A stretch of DNA of 64,000 nt from Cladorhizidae sp. MBARI D1340-BT2 (taxonomy: Eukaryota > Porifera > Demospongiae > Poecilosclerida > Cladorhizidae), in contig JAQNBH010000002.1 of the NCBI GenBank assembly GCA_028752905.1, forward strand, positions 35,556,075-35,620,074, read 5' to 3'. A program made the position numbers and the translations under genes. Shown here piece by piece: positions 35,804-48,979 of the stretch (the stretch's first letter is position 1; the number at the start of each line of letters is the position of its first letter). The notes under the pieces are model-generated. The model was not told where the DNA came from. It saw only the letters and a list, made by a program, of their open reading frames with translations, and did no database searches.

Positions 35804-36748
35804 GTGCATGATAGTAGTAGCTTTAGAATCGCAATATAAATCACACAGAGGTTCGATCAAAGTTGGGAACTGAGAAAGAACGTGGCATGTGCAGGAGCAG
35901 ACGTTTGTACCCCACTTTGCACAGATAGCGCGGAAATGACTGAGCGATATTTTAGCCAAGTTTCAAGTCTTGGCCATGAACGCTTATTATATTATGAACA
36001 ATCCAACTTACTGCGTTTATTCAGGCTTCTTCTTGTTCATTGCGCAGAGTTGCAATGAAATGGGAGGATAAAAAGTATCATAACTCAAGAATGGTTGACA
36101 ATAAAATGTTGAAACTTGAAATGCAGCTAATTTAATAGTGAAGGTATAGATTGACGAAAGAAGGAAAAAAAGAAGGAAAAAAACCCACACAATGGTCTAC
36201 TCCCCCCTTGTACACCAAGGGGGGAGTAGACCATTTTGTGGGTTTTTTAAAAAACGTGTCATAACTATTGAATGCTTAATCCATTTCCAAAGATTATGGT
36301 CTCAAAATGTAGCTCATTCTAGGTGCTTTCCAATGACATTAGAATAATGGTGTTGCAATAAACTAGGACTGAAACATGGGGAAACCACAAAGGTCCTTTA
36401 AAATTTTAGATGCACTCCTGTACCCAAACCACAGGTCTTCAACACTTGCTATTTATGGTGATATTAGAGTGATCACAGATACCTCTTTTGAATTGATAGT
36501 TAAAAAAAAAAAAATTTATTCACCCCAACATCCCCAATTTCATTTCCTCCCCCGGTCATATGCTGTCAGACTGAATATCTCATCAGAAAATGACTGGATT
36601 GATAATTTGTCAATTGAAAAGAAGGAGTAATGCAAGAGCTTTCATAATATATAAAAATTATTTACTACAGACAAAAATTGAATGAGTTACACGGTATCAT
36701 GTGATGTCACTACATGAAATTACATTTCATAATAAATCAGTTTGAAAA
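35804..36748 (+). repeat. Monomer 39 (945 bp)
   Basis: Head HX; L2, left flank A7C3; F; tract T2A13T3A1, one of the longest A runs, yet the total is still 19. Confidence 0.95.
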
Positions 36749-37692
36749 GTGCATGATAGTAGTAGCTTTAGAATCGCAATAGAAATCACACAGAGGTTCG
36801 ATCAAAGTTGGGAACTGAGAAAGAACGTGGCATGCGCAGGAGCAGACGTTTGTACCCCACTTTGCACAGATAGCGCGGAAATGACTGAGCGATATCTTAG
36901 CCAAGTTTCAAGTCTTGGCCATGAACGCTTATTATATTATGAACAATCCAACTTACTGCGTTTATTCAGGCTTCTTCTTGTTCATTGCGCAGAGTTGCAA
37001 TGAAATGGGAGGATAAAAAGTATCATAACTCAAGAATGGTTGACAATAAAATGTTGAAACTTGAAATGCAGCTAATTTAATAGTGAAGGTATAGATTGAC
37101 GAAAGGGGAAAAAAAGAAGGAAAAAACCCCGCACAATGGTCTACTCCCCCCTTGTACACCAAGGGGGGAGTAGACCATTTTGTGGGTTTTTTAAAAAACG
37201 TATCATAACTATTGAATGCTTAATCCATTTCCAAAGATTATGGTCTCAAAATGTAGCTCATTCTAGGTGCTTTCCAATGACATTAGAATAATGGTGTTGC
37301 AATAAACTAGGACTGAAACATGGGGAAACCACAAAGGTCCTTTAAAATTTTAGATGCACTCCTGTACCCAAACCACAGGTCTTCAACACTTGCTATTTAT
37401 GGTGATATTAGAGTGATCACAGATACCTCTTTTGAATAGATAGTTTTTTTAAATTTTTTTAATTCACCCCAACACCCCCAATTTCATTTCCTCCCCCGGT
37501 CATATGCTGTCAGACTGAATATCTCATCAGAAAATGACTGGATTGATAATTTGTCAATTGAAAAGAAGGAGTAATGCAAGCGCTTTCATAATATATAAAA
37601 ATTATTTACTACAGACAAAAATTGAATGAGTTACACGGTATCATGTGATGTCACTACATGAAATTACATTTCATAATAAATCAGTTTGAAAA
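36749..37692 (+). repeat. Monomer 40 (944 bp)
   Basis: GATATCTTAG head; purine tract with GGGG; L2 with CCCCGCACAATGG (A to G); F but GAATAGATAG closes the frame; T7A3T7A2. Confidence 0.95.
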
Positions 37693-38615
37693 GTGCATGA
37701 TAGTAGTAGCTTTAGAATCGCAATAGAAATCACACAGAGGTTCGATCAAAGTTGGGAACTGAGAAAGAACGTGGCATGTGCAGGAGCAGACATTTGTACC
37801 CCACTTTGCACAGATAGCGCGGAAATGACTGAGCGATATTTTAGCCAAGTTTCAAGTCTTGGCCATGAACGCTTATTATATTATGAACAATCCAACTTAC
37901 TGCGTTTATTCAGGCTTCTTCTTGTTCATTGCGCAGAGTTGCAATGAAATGGGAGGATAAAAAGTATCATAACTCAAGAATGGTTGACAATAAAATGTTG
38001 AAACTTGAAATGCAGCTAATTTAATAGTGAAGGTATAGATTGACGAAAGAAGGAAAAAAAGAAGGAAAAAACCCCACACAATGGTCAATGGGAGTAGACC
38101 ATTTTGTGGGTTTTTTAAAAAACGTATCATAACTATTGAATGCTTAATCCATTTCCAAAGATTATGGTCTCAAAATGTAGCTCATTCTAGGTGCTTTCCA
38201 ATGACATTAGAATAATGGTGTTGCAATAAACTAGGACTGAAACATGGGGAAACCACAAAGGTCCTTTAAAATTTTAGATGCACTCCTGTACCCAAACCAC
38301 AGGTCTTCAACACTTGCTATTTATGGTGATATTAGAGTGATCACAGATACCTCTTTTGAATTGATAGTTTTTTAAATTTTTTTAATTCACCCCAACATCC
38401 CCAATTTCATTTCCTCCCCCGGTCATATGCTGTCAGACTGAATATCTCATCAGAAAATGACTGGATTGATAATTTGTCAATTAAAAAGAAGGAGTAATGC
38501 AAGAGCTTTCATAATATATAAAAATTATTTACTACAGACAAAAATTGAATGAGTTACACGGTATCATGTGATGTCACTACATGAAATTACATTTCATAAT
38601 AAATCAGTTTGAAAA
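37693..38615 (+). repeat. Monomer 41, short palindrome (923 bp)
   Basis: Head H0 with AGACATTTG; LS; ACGTATC; F; tract T6A3T7A2 totals 18; private CAATTAAAAAG. Confidence 0.95.
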
Positions 38616-39538
38616 GTGCATGATAGTAGTAGCTTAAAATCGCAATAGAAATCACACAGAGGTTCGATCAAAGTTGGGAACTGAGAAAGAACGTGGCATG
38701 TGCAGGAGCAGACGTTTGTACCCCACTTTGCACAGATAGCGCGGAAATGACTGAGCGATATTTTAGCCAAGTTTCAAGTCTTGGCCATGAACGCTTATTA
38801 TATTATGAACAATCCAACTTACTGCGTTTATTCAGGCTTCTTCTTGTTCATTGCGCAGAGTTGCAATGAAATGGGAGGATAAAAAGTATCATAACTCAAG
38901 AATGGTTGACAATAAAATGTTGAAACTTGAAATGCAGCTAATTTAATAGTGAAGGTATAGATTGACGAAAGAAGAAAAAAAAGAAGGAAAAAACCCCACA
39001 CAATGGTCAATGGGAGTAGACCATTTTGTGGGTTTTTTAAAAAACGTGTCATAACTATTGAATGCTTAATCCATTTCCAAAGATTATGGTCTCAAAATGT
39101 AGCTCATTCTAGGTGCTTTCCAATGACATTAGAATAATGGTGTTGCAATAAACTAGGACTGAAACATGGGGAAACCACAAAGGTCCTTTAAAATTTTAGA
39201 TGCACTCCTGTACCCAAACCACAGGTCTTCAACACTTGCTATTTATGGTGATATTAGAGTGATCACAGATACCTCTTTTGAATTGATAGTTTTTTTAAAT
39301 TTTTTTAATTCACCCCAACATCCCCAATTTCATTTCCTCCCCCGGTCATATGCTGTCAGACTGAATATCTCATCAGAAAATGACTGGATTGATAATTTGT
39401 CTATTGAAAAGAAGGAGTAATGCAAGAGCTTTCATAATATATAAAAATTATTTACTACAGACAAAAATTGAATGAGTTACACGGTATCATGTGATGTCAC
39501 TACATGAAATTACATTTCATAATAAATCAGTTTGAAAA
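38616..39538 (+). repeat. Monomer 42, short palindrome (923 bp)
   Basis: Head H1 with LS and F, the only H1 unit with either. A recombinant. The only place two short units are adjacent. T7A3T7A2; GTCTATTG. Confidence 0.95.
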
Positions 39539-40483
39539 GTGCATGATAGTAGTAGCTTTAGAATCGCAATAGAAATCACACAGAGGTTCGATCAAAGTTG
39601 GGAACTGAGAAAGAACGTGGCATGCGCAGGAGCAGACGTTTGTACCCCACTTTGCACAGATAGCGCGGAAATGACTGAGCGATATTTTAGCCAAGTTTCA
39701 AGTCTTGGCCATGAACGCTTATTATATTATGAACAATCCAACTTACTGCGTTTATTCAGGCTTCTTCTTGTTCATTGCGCAGAGTTGCAATGAAATGGGA
39801 GGATAAAAAGTATCATAACTCAAGAATGGTTGACAATAAAATGTTGAAACTTGAAATGCAGCTAATTTAATAGTGAAGGTATAGATTGACGAAAGGAAAA
39901 AAAAAGAAGGAAAAAACCCCACACAATGGTCTACTCCCCCCTTGTACACCAAGGGGGGAGTAGACCATTTTGTGGGTTTTTTAAAAAACGTGTCATAACT
40001 ATTGAATGCTTAATCCATTTCCAAAGATTATGGTCTCAAAATGTAGCTCATTCTAGGTGCTTTCCAATGACATTAGAATAATGGTATTGCAATAAACTAG
40101 GACTGAAACATGGGGAAACCACAAAGGTCCTTTAAAATGTTTAGATGCACTCCTGTACCCAAACCACAGGTCTTCAACACTTGCTATTTATGGTGATATT
40201 AGAGTGATCACAGATACCTCTTTTGAATTGATAGTTTTTTTAAAAAAATTTTATTCACCCCAACACCCCCAATTTCATTTCCTCCCCCGGTCATATGCTG
40301 TCAGACTGAATATCTCATCAGAAAATGACTGGATTGATAATTTGTCAATTGAAAAGAAGGAGTAATGCAAGAGCTTTCATAATATATAAAAATTATTTAC
40401 TACAGACAAAAATTGAATGAGTTACACGGTATCATGTGATGTCACTACATGAAATTACATTTCATAATAAATCAGTTTGAAAA
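39539..40483 (+). repeat. Monomer 43 (945 bp)
   Basis: Head H0; L2; GGTATTGCA; Fx; T7A7T4A1. Confidence 0.95.
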
Positions 40484-41424
40484 GTGCATGATAGTAGTAG
40501 CTTAAAATCGCAATAGAAATCACACAGAGGTTCGATCAAAGTTGGGAACTGAGAAAGAACGTGGCATGTGCAGGAGCAGAAGTTTGTACCCCACTTTGCA
40601 CAGATAGCGCGGAAATGACTGAGCGATATTTTAGCCAAGTTTCAAGTCTTGGCCATGAACGCTTATTATATGAACAATCCAACTTACTGCGTTTATTCAG
40701 GCTTCTTCTTGTTCATTGCGCAGAGTTGCAATGAAATGGGAGGATAAAAAGTATCATAACTCAAGAATGGTTGACAATAAAATGTTGAAACTTGAAATGC
40801 AGCTAATTTAATAGTGAAGGTATAGATTGACGAAAGGAAAAAAAAAGAAGGAAAAAACCCCACACAATGGTCTACTCCCCCCTTGTACACCAAGGGGGGA
40901 GTAGACCATTTTGTGGGTTTTTTAAAAAACGTATCATAACTATTGAATGCTTAATCCATTTCCAAAGATTATGGTCTCAAAATGTAGCTCATTCTAGGTG
41001 CTTTCCAATGACATTAGAATAATGGTGTTGCAATAAACTAGGACTGAAACATGGGGAAACCACAAAGGTCCTTTAAAATGTTTAGATGCACTCCTGTACC
41101 CAAACCACAGGTCTTCAACACTTGCTATTTATGGTGATATTAGAGTGATCACAGATACCTCTTTTGAATTGATAGTTTTTTTAAAAAATTTTAATTCACC
41201 CCAACACCCCCAATTTCATTTCCTCCCCCGGTCATATGCTGTCAGACTGAATATCTCATCAGAAAATGACTGGATTGATAATTTGTCAATTGAAAAGAAG
41301 GAGTAATGCAAGCGCTTTCATAATATATAAAAATTATTTACTACAGACAAAAATTGAATGAGTTACACGGTATCATGTGATGTCACTACATGAAATTACA
41401 TTTCATAATAAATCAGTTTGAAAA
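40484..41424 (+). repeat. Monomer 44 (941 bp)
   Basis: Head H1; AGAAGTTTG; loss of one TAT in TTATTATATGAAC; L2; ACGTATC; Fx; T7A6T4A2. These private marks recur only in monomer 48. Confidence 0.95.
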
Positions 41425-42118
41425 GTGCATGATAGTAGTAGCTTTAGAATCGCAATATAAATCACACAGAGGTTCGATCAAAGTTGGGAACTGAGAAAGA
41501 ACGTGGCATGTGCAGGAGCAGACGTTTGTACCCCACTTTGCACAGATAGCGCGGAAATGACTGAGCGATATTTTAGCCAAGTTTCAAGTCTTGGCCATGA
41601 ACGCTTATTATATTATGAACAATCCAACTTACTGCGTTTATTCAGGCTTCTTCTTGTTCATTGCGCAGAGTTGCAATGAAATGGGAGGATAAAAAGTATC
41701 ATAACTCAAGAATGGTTGACAATAAAATGTTGAAACTTGAAATGCAGCTAATTTAATAGTGAAGGTATAGATTGACGAAAGAAGAAAAAAAAGAAGGAAA
41801 AAAACCCACACAATGGTCTACTCCCCCCTTGTACACCAAGGGGGGAGTAGACCATTTTGTGGGTTTTTTAAAAAACGTGTCATAACTATTGAATGCTTAA
41901 TCCATTTCCAAAGATTATGGTCTCAAAATGTAGCTCATTCTAGGTGCTTTCCAATGACATTAGAATAATGGTGTTGCAATAAACTAGGACTGAAACATGG
42001 GGAAACCACAAAGGTCCTTTAAAATTTTAGATGCACTCCTGTACCCAAACCACAGGTCTTCAACACTTGCTATTTATGGTGATATTAGAGTGATCACAGA
42101 TACCTCTTTTGAATTGAT
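40484..42118 (+). repeat. Segmental repeat, copy 1 (offset 3775)
   Basis: Monomer 44 and most of 45 recur at 44259-45893 with AGAAGTTTG and the TAT loss. Similarity probably starts earlier, in the tail of monomer 43, where GGTATTGCA is shared with monomer 47. It ends near the A/T tract. Confidence 0.82.
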
Positions 42119-42369
42119 AGTTTTTTAAAAAAATTTTAATTCACCCCAACACCCCCAATTTCATTTCCTCCCCCGGTCATATGCTGTCAGACTGAATATC
42201 TCATCAGAAAATGACTGGATTGATAATTTGTCAATTGAAAAGAAGGAGTAATGCAAGAGCTTTCATAATATATAAAAATTATTTACTACAGACAAAAATT
42301 GAATGAGTTACACGGTATCATGTGATGTCACTACATGAAATTACATTTCATAATAAATCAGTTTGAAAA
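41425..42369 (+). repeat. Monomer 45 (945 bp)
   Basis: Head HX; L2, left flank A7C3; F; T6A7T4A2, which closes the frame with TAA; GCAAGAGC tail. Confidence 0.95.
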
Positions 42370-43314
42370 GTGCATGATAGTAGTAGCTTTAGAATCGCAA
42401 TAGAAATCACACAGAGGTTCGATCAAAGTTGGGAACTGAGAAAGAACGTGGCATGCGCAGGAGCAGACGTTTGTACCCCACTTTGCACAGATAGCGCGGA
42501 AATGACTGAGCGATATCTTAGCCAAGTTTCAAGTCTTGGCCATGAACGCTTATTATATTATGAACAATCCAACTTACTGCGTTTATTCAGGCTTCTTCTT
42601 GTTCATTGCGCAGAGTTGCAATGAAATGGGAGGATAAAAAGTATCATAACTCAAGAATGGTTGACAATAAAATGTTGAAACTTGAAATGCAGCTAATTTA
42701 ATAGTGAAGGTATAGATTGACGAAAGGAAAAAAAAAGAAGGAAAAAACCCCACACAATGGTCTACTCCCCCCTTGTACACCAAGGGGGGAGTAGACCATT
42801 TTGTGGGTTTTTTAAAAAACGTGTCATAACTATTGAATGCTTAATCCATTTCCAAAGATTATGGTCTCAAAATGTAGCTCATTCTAGGTGCTTTCCAATG
42901 ACATTAGAATAATGGTGTTGCAATAAACTAGGACTGAAACATGGGGAAACCACAAAGGTCCTTTAAAATGTTTAGATGCACTCCTGTACCCAAACCACAG
43001 GTCTTCAACACTTGCTATTTATGGTGATATTAGAGTGATCACAGATACCTCTTTTGAATTGATTTTTTTTTTAAATTTTTTTTATTCACCCCAACACCCC
43101 CAATTTCATTTCCTCCCCCGGTCATATGCTGTCAGACTGAATATCTCATCAGAAAATGACTGGATTGATAATTTGTCAATTGAAAAGAAGGAGTAATGCA
43201 AGAGCTTTCATAATATATAAAAATTATTTACTACAGACAAAAATTGAATGAGTTACACGGTATCATGTGATGTCACTACATGAAATTACATTTCATAATA
43301 AATCAGTTTGAAAA
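42370..43314 (+). repeat. Monomer 46 (945 bp)
   Basis: GATATCTTAG head; L2; Fx; the AG before the tract has become TT, giving GA then T10A3T8A1. Confidence 0.95.
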
Positions 43315-44258
43315 GTGCATGATAGTAGTAGCTTAAAATTGCAATAGAAATCACACAGAGGTTCGATCAAAGTTGGGAACTGAGAAAGAACGTGGCATGT
43401 GCAGGAGCAGACGTTTGTACCCCACTTTGCACAGATAGCGCGGAAATGACTGAGCGATATTTTAGCCAAGTTTCAAGTCTTGGCCATGAACGCTTATTAT
43501 ATTATGAACAATCCAACTTACTGCGTTTATTCAGGCTTCTTCTTGTTCATTGCGCAGAGTTGCAATGAAATGGGAGGATAAAAAGTATCATAACTCAAGA
43601 ATGGTTGACAATAAAATGTTGAAACTTGAAATGCAGCTAATTTAATAGTGAAGGTATAGATTGACGAAAGGAAAAAAAAAGAAGGAAAAAACCCCACACA
43701 ATGGTCTACTCCCCCCTTGTACACCAAGGGGGGAGTAGACCATTTTGTGGGTTTTTTAAAAAACGTGTCATAACTATTGAATGCTTAATCCATTTCCAAA
43801 GATTATGGTCTCAAAATGTAGCTCATTCTAGGTGCTTTCCAATGACATTAGAATAATGGTATTGCAATAAACTAGGACTGAAACATGGGGAAACCACAAA
43901 GGTCCTTTAAAATGTTTAGATGCACTCCTGTACCCAAACCACAGGTCTTCAACACTTGCTATTTATGGTGATATTAGAGTGATCACAGATACCTCTTTTG
44001 AATTGATAGTTTTTTTAAAAAATTTTTATTCACCCCAACACCCCCAATTTCATTTCCTCCCCCGGTCATATGCTGTCAGACTGAATATCTCATCAGAAAA
44101 TGACTGGATTGATAATTTGTCAATTGAAAAGAAGGAGTAATGCAAGAGCTTTCATAATATATAAAAATTATTTACTACAGACAAAAATTGAATGAGTTAC
44201 ACGGTATCATGTGATGTCACTACATGAAATTACATTTCATAATAAATCAGTTTGAAAA
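43315..44258 (+). repeat. Monomer 47 (944 bp)
   Basis: Head H1 with AAAATTGC; L2; GGTATTGCA, as in monomer 43; Fx; T7A6T5A1. Confidence 0.95.
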
Positions 44259-45199
44259 GTGCATGATAGTAGTAGCTTAAAATCGCAATAGAAATCACAC
44301 AGAGGTTCGATCAAAGTTGGGAACTGAGAAAGAACGTGGCATGTGCAGGAGCAGAAGTTTGTACCCCACTTTGCACAGATAGCGCGGAAATGACTGAGCG
44401 ATATTTTAGCCAAGTTTCAAGTCTTGGCCATGAACGCTTATTATATGAACAATCCAACTTACTGCGTTTATTCAGGCTTCTTCTTGTTCATTGCGCAGAG
44501 TTGCAATGAAATGGGAGGATAAAAAGTATCATAACTCAAGAATGGTTGACAATAAAATGTTGAAACTTGAAATGCAGCTAATTTAATAGTGAAGGTATAG
44601 ATTGACGAAAGGAAAAAAAAAGAAGGAAAAAACCCCACACAATGGTCTACTCCCCCCTTGTACACCAAGGGGGGAGTAGACCATTTTGTGGGTTTTTTAA
44701 AAAACGTATCATAACTATTGAATGCTTAATCCATTTCCAAAGATTATGGTCTCAAAATGTAGCTCATTCTAGGTGCTTTCCAATGACATTAGAATAATGG
44801 TGTTGCAATAAACTAGGACTGAAACATGGGGAAACCACAAAGGTCCTTTAAAATGTTTAGATGCACTCCTGTACCCAAACCACAGGTCTTCAACACTTGC
44901 TATTTATGGTGATATTAGAGTGATCACAGATACCTCTTTTGAATTGATAGTTTTTTAAAAAAATTTTAATTCACCCCAACACCCCCAATTTCATTTCCTC
45001 CCCCGGTCATATGCTGTCAGACTGAATATCTCATCAGAAAATGACTGGATTGATAATTTGTCAATTGAAAAGAAGGAGTAATGCAAGCGCTTTCATAATA
45101 TATAAAAATTATTTACTACAGACAAAAATTGAATGAGTTACACGGTATCATGTGATGTCACTACATGAAATTACATTTCATAATAAATCAGTTTGAAAA
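44259..45199 (+). repeat. Monomer 48 (941 bp)
   Basis: Duplicate of monomer 44 (AGAAGTTTG and the TAT loss) but the tract is T6A7T4A2 against T7A6T4A2. Confidence 0.95.
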
Positions 45200-45893
45200 G
45201 TGCATGATAGTAGTAGCTTTAGAATCGCAATATAAATCACACAGAGGTTCGATCAAAGTTGGGAACTGAGAAAGAACGTGGCATGTGCAGGAGCAGACGT
45301 TTGTACCCCACTTTGCACAGATAGCGCGGAAATGACTGAGCGATATTTTAGCCAAGTTTCAAGTCTTGGCCATGAACGCTTATTATATTATGAACAATCC
45401 AACTTACTGCGTTTATTCAGGCTTCTTCTTGTTCATTGCGCAGAGTTGCAATGAAATGGGAGGATAAAAAGTATCATAACTCAAGAATGGTTGACAATAA
45501 AATGTTGAAACTTGAAATGCAGCTAATTTAATAGTGAAGGTATAGATTGACGAAAGAAGAAAAAAAAGAAGGAAAAAAACCCACACAATGGTCTACTCCC
45601 CCCTTGTACACCAAGGGGGGAGTAGACCATTTTGTGGGTTTTTTAAAAAACGTGTCATAACTATTGAATGCTTAATCCATTTCCAAAGATTATGGTCTCA
45701 AAATGTAGCTCATTCTAGGTGCTTTCCAATGACATTAGAATAATGGTGTTGCAATAAACTAGGACTGAAACATGGGGAAACCACAAAGGTCCTTTAAAAT
45801 TTTAGATGCACTCCTGTACCCAAACCACAGGTCTTCAACACTTGCTATTTATGGTGATATTAGAGTGATCACAGATACCTCTTTTGAATTGAT
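44259..45893 (+). repeat. Segmental repeat, copy 2 (offset 3775)
   Basis: Second copy, monomers 48-49. The following units (46 and 50) are of different type, so the repeated segment is only about two to two and a half units, spaced four units apart. Confidence 0.82.
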
Positions 45894-46144
45894 AGTTTTT
45901 TAAAAATTTTTTAATTCACCCCAACACCCCCAATTTCATTTCCTCCCCCGGTCATATGCTGTCAGACTGAATATCTCATCAGAAAATGACTGGATTGATA
46001 ATTTGTCAATTCAAAAGAAGGAGTAATGCAAGCGCTTTCATAATATATAAAAATTATTTACTACAGACAAAAATTGAATGAGTTACACGGTATCATGTGA
46101 TGTCACTACATGAAATTACATTTCATAATAAATCAGTTTGAAAA
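45200..46144 (+). repeat. Monomer 49 (945 bp)
   Basis: Duplicate of monomer 45 as far as the tract, which is T6A5T6A2; the tail then differs (ATTCAAAAG, GCAAGCGC). Confidence 0.95.
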
Positions 46145-47089
46145 GTGCATGATAGTAGTAGCTTTAGAATCGCAATATAAATCACACAGAGGTTCGGTCA
46201 AAGTTGGGAACTGAGAAAGAACGTGGCATGTGCAGGAGCAGACGTTTGTACCCCACTTTGCACAGATAGCGCGGAAATGACTGAGCGATATTTTAGCCAA
46301 GTTTCAAGTCTTGGCCATGAACGCTTATTATATTATGAACAATCCAACTTACTGCGTTTATTCAGGCTTCTTCTTGTTCATTGCGCAGAGTTGCAATGAA
46401 ATGGGAGGATAAAAAGTATCATAACTCAAGAATGGTTGACAATAAAATGTTGAAACTTGAAATGCAGCTAATTTAATAGTGAAGGTATAGATTGACGAAA
46501 GAAGGAAAAAAAGAAGGAAAAAACCCCACACAATGGTCTACTCCCCCCTTGTACACCAAGGGGGGAGTAGACCATTTTGTGGGTTTTTTAAAAAACGTGT
46601 CATAACTATTGAATGCTTAATCCATTTCCAAAGATTATGGTCTCAAAATGTAGCTCATTCTAGGTGCTTTCCAATGACATTAGAATAATGGTGTTGCAAT
46701 AAACTAGGACTGAAACATGGGGAAACCACAAAGGTCCTTTAAAATTTTAGATGCACTCCTGTACCCAAACCACAGGTCTTCAACACTTGCTATTTATGGT
46801 GATATTAGAGTGATCACAGATACCTCTTTTGAATTGATAGTTAAAAAAAAAATTTTTTATTCACCCCAACATCCCCAATTTCATTTCCTCCCCCGGTCAT
46901 ATGCTGTCAGACTGAATATCTCATCAGAAAATGACTGGATTGATAATTTGTCAATTGAAAAGAAGGAGTAATGCAAGAGCTTTCATAATATATAAAAATT
47001 ATTTACTACAGACAAAAATTGAATGAGTTACACGGTATCATGTGATGTCACTACATGAAATTACATTTCATAATAAATCAGTTTGAAAA
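46145..47089 (+). repeat. Monomer 50 (945 bp)
   Basis: Head HX; private GGTTCGGTCAAAG; L2, left flank A6C4; F; T2A10T6A1. Confidence 0.95.
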
Positions 47090-48033
47090 GTGCATGATAG
47101 TAGTAGCTTAAAATCGCAATAGAAATCACACAGAGGTTCGATCAAAGTTGGGAACTGAGAAAGAACGTGGCATGTGCAGGAGCAGACGTTTGTACCCCAC
47201 TTTGCACAGATAGCGCGGAAATGACTGAGCGATATTTTAGCCAAGTTTCAAGTCTTGGCCATGAACGCTTATTATATTATGAACAATCCAACTTACTGCG
47301 TTTATTCAGGCTTCTTCTTGTTCATTGCGCAGAGTTGCAATGAAATGGGAGGATAAAAAGTATCATAACTCAAGAATGGTTGACAATAAAATGTTGAAAC
47401 TTGAAATGCAGCTAATTTAATAGTGAAGGTATAGATTGACGAAAGGAAAAAAAAAGAAGGAAAAAACCCCACACAATGGTCTACTCCCCCCTTGTACACC
47501 AAGGGGGGAGTAGACCATTTTGTGGGTTTTTTAAAAAACGTATCATAACTATTGAATGCTTAATCCATTTCCAAAGATTATGGTCTCAAAATGTAGCTCA
47601 TTCTAGGTGCTTTCCAATGACATTAGAATAATGGTGTTGCAATAAACTAGGACTGAAACATGGGGAAACCACAAAGGTCCTTTAAAATGTTTAGATGCAC
47701 TCCTGTACCCAAACCACAGGTCTTCAACACTTGCTATTTATGGTGATATTAGAGTGATCACAGATACCTCTTTTGAATTGATAGTTTTTTAAATTTTTTT
47801 TAATTCACCCCAACACCCCCAATTTCATTTCCTCCCCCGGTCATATGCTGTCAGACTGAATATCTCATCAGAAAATGACTGGATTGATAATTTGTCAATT
47901 GAAAAGAAGGAGTAATGCAAGCGCTTTCATAATATATAAAAATTATTTACTACAGACAAAAATTGAATGAGTTACACGGTATCATGTGATGTCACTACAT
48001 GAAATTACATTTCATAATAAATCAGTTTGAAAA
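47090..48033 (+). repeat. Monomer 51 (944 bp)
   Basis: Head H1; L2; ACGTATC; Fx; T6A3T8A2; GCAAGCGC. Confidence 0.95.
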
Positions 48034-48979
48034 GTGCATGATAGTAGTAGCTTTAGAATCGCAATAGAAATCACACAGAGGTTCGATCAAAGTTGGGAAC
48101 TGAGAAAGAACGTGGCATGCGCAGGAGCAGACGTTTGTACCCCACTTTGCACAGATAGCGCGGAAATGACTGAGCGATATTTTAGCCAAGTTTCAAGTCT
48201 TGGCCATGAACGCTTATTATATTATGAACAATCCAACTTACTGCGTTTATTCAGGCTTCTTCTTGTTCATTGCGCAGAGTTGCAATGAAATGGGAGGATA
48301 AAAAGTATCATAACTCAAGAATGGTTGACAATAAAATGTTGAAACTTGAAATGCAGCTAATTTAATAGTGAAGGTATAGATTGACGAAAGGAAGAAAAAA
48401 AGAAGGAAAAAACCCCACACAATGGTCTACTCCCCCCTTGTACACCAAGGGGGGAGTAGACCATTTTGTGGGTTTTTTAAAAAACGTATCATAACTATTG
48501 AATGCTTAATCCATTTCCAAAGATTATGGTCTCAAAATGTAGCTCATTCTAGGTGCTTTCCAATGACATTAGAATAATGGTGTTGCAATAAACTAGGACT
48601 GAAACATGGGGAAACCACAAAGGTCCTTTAAAATGTTTAGATGCACTCCTGTACCCAAACCACAGGTCTTCAACACTTGCTATTTATGGTGATATTAGAG
48701 TGATCACAGATACCTCTTTTGAATTGATAGTTTAAAAAAAAATTTTTAATTCACCCCAACACCCCCAATTTCATTTCCTCCCCCGGTCATATGCTGTCAG
48801 ACTGAATATCTCATCAGAAAATGACTGGATTGATAATTTGTCAATTGAAAAGAAGGAGTAATGCAAGCGCTTTCATAATATATAAAAATTATTTACTACA
48901 GACAAAAATTGAATGAGTTACACGGTATCATGTGATGTCACTACATGAAATTACATTTCATAATAAATCAGTTTGAAAA
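48034..48979 (+). repeat. Monomer 52 (946 bp)
   Basis: Head H0; purine tract AAAGGAAGAAAAAAAG; L2; Fx; T3A9T5A2. Unit 1 of the 1890-bp dimer. Confidence 0.95.
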
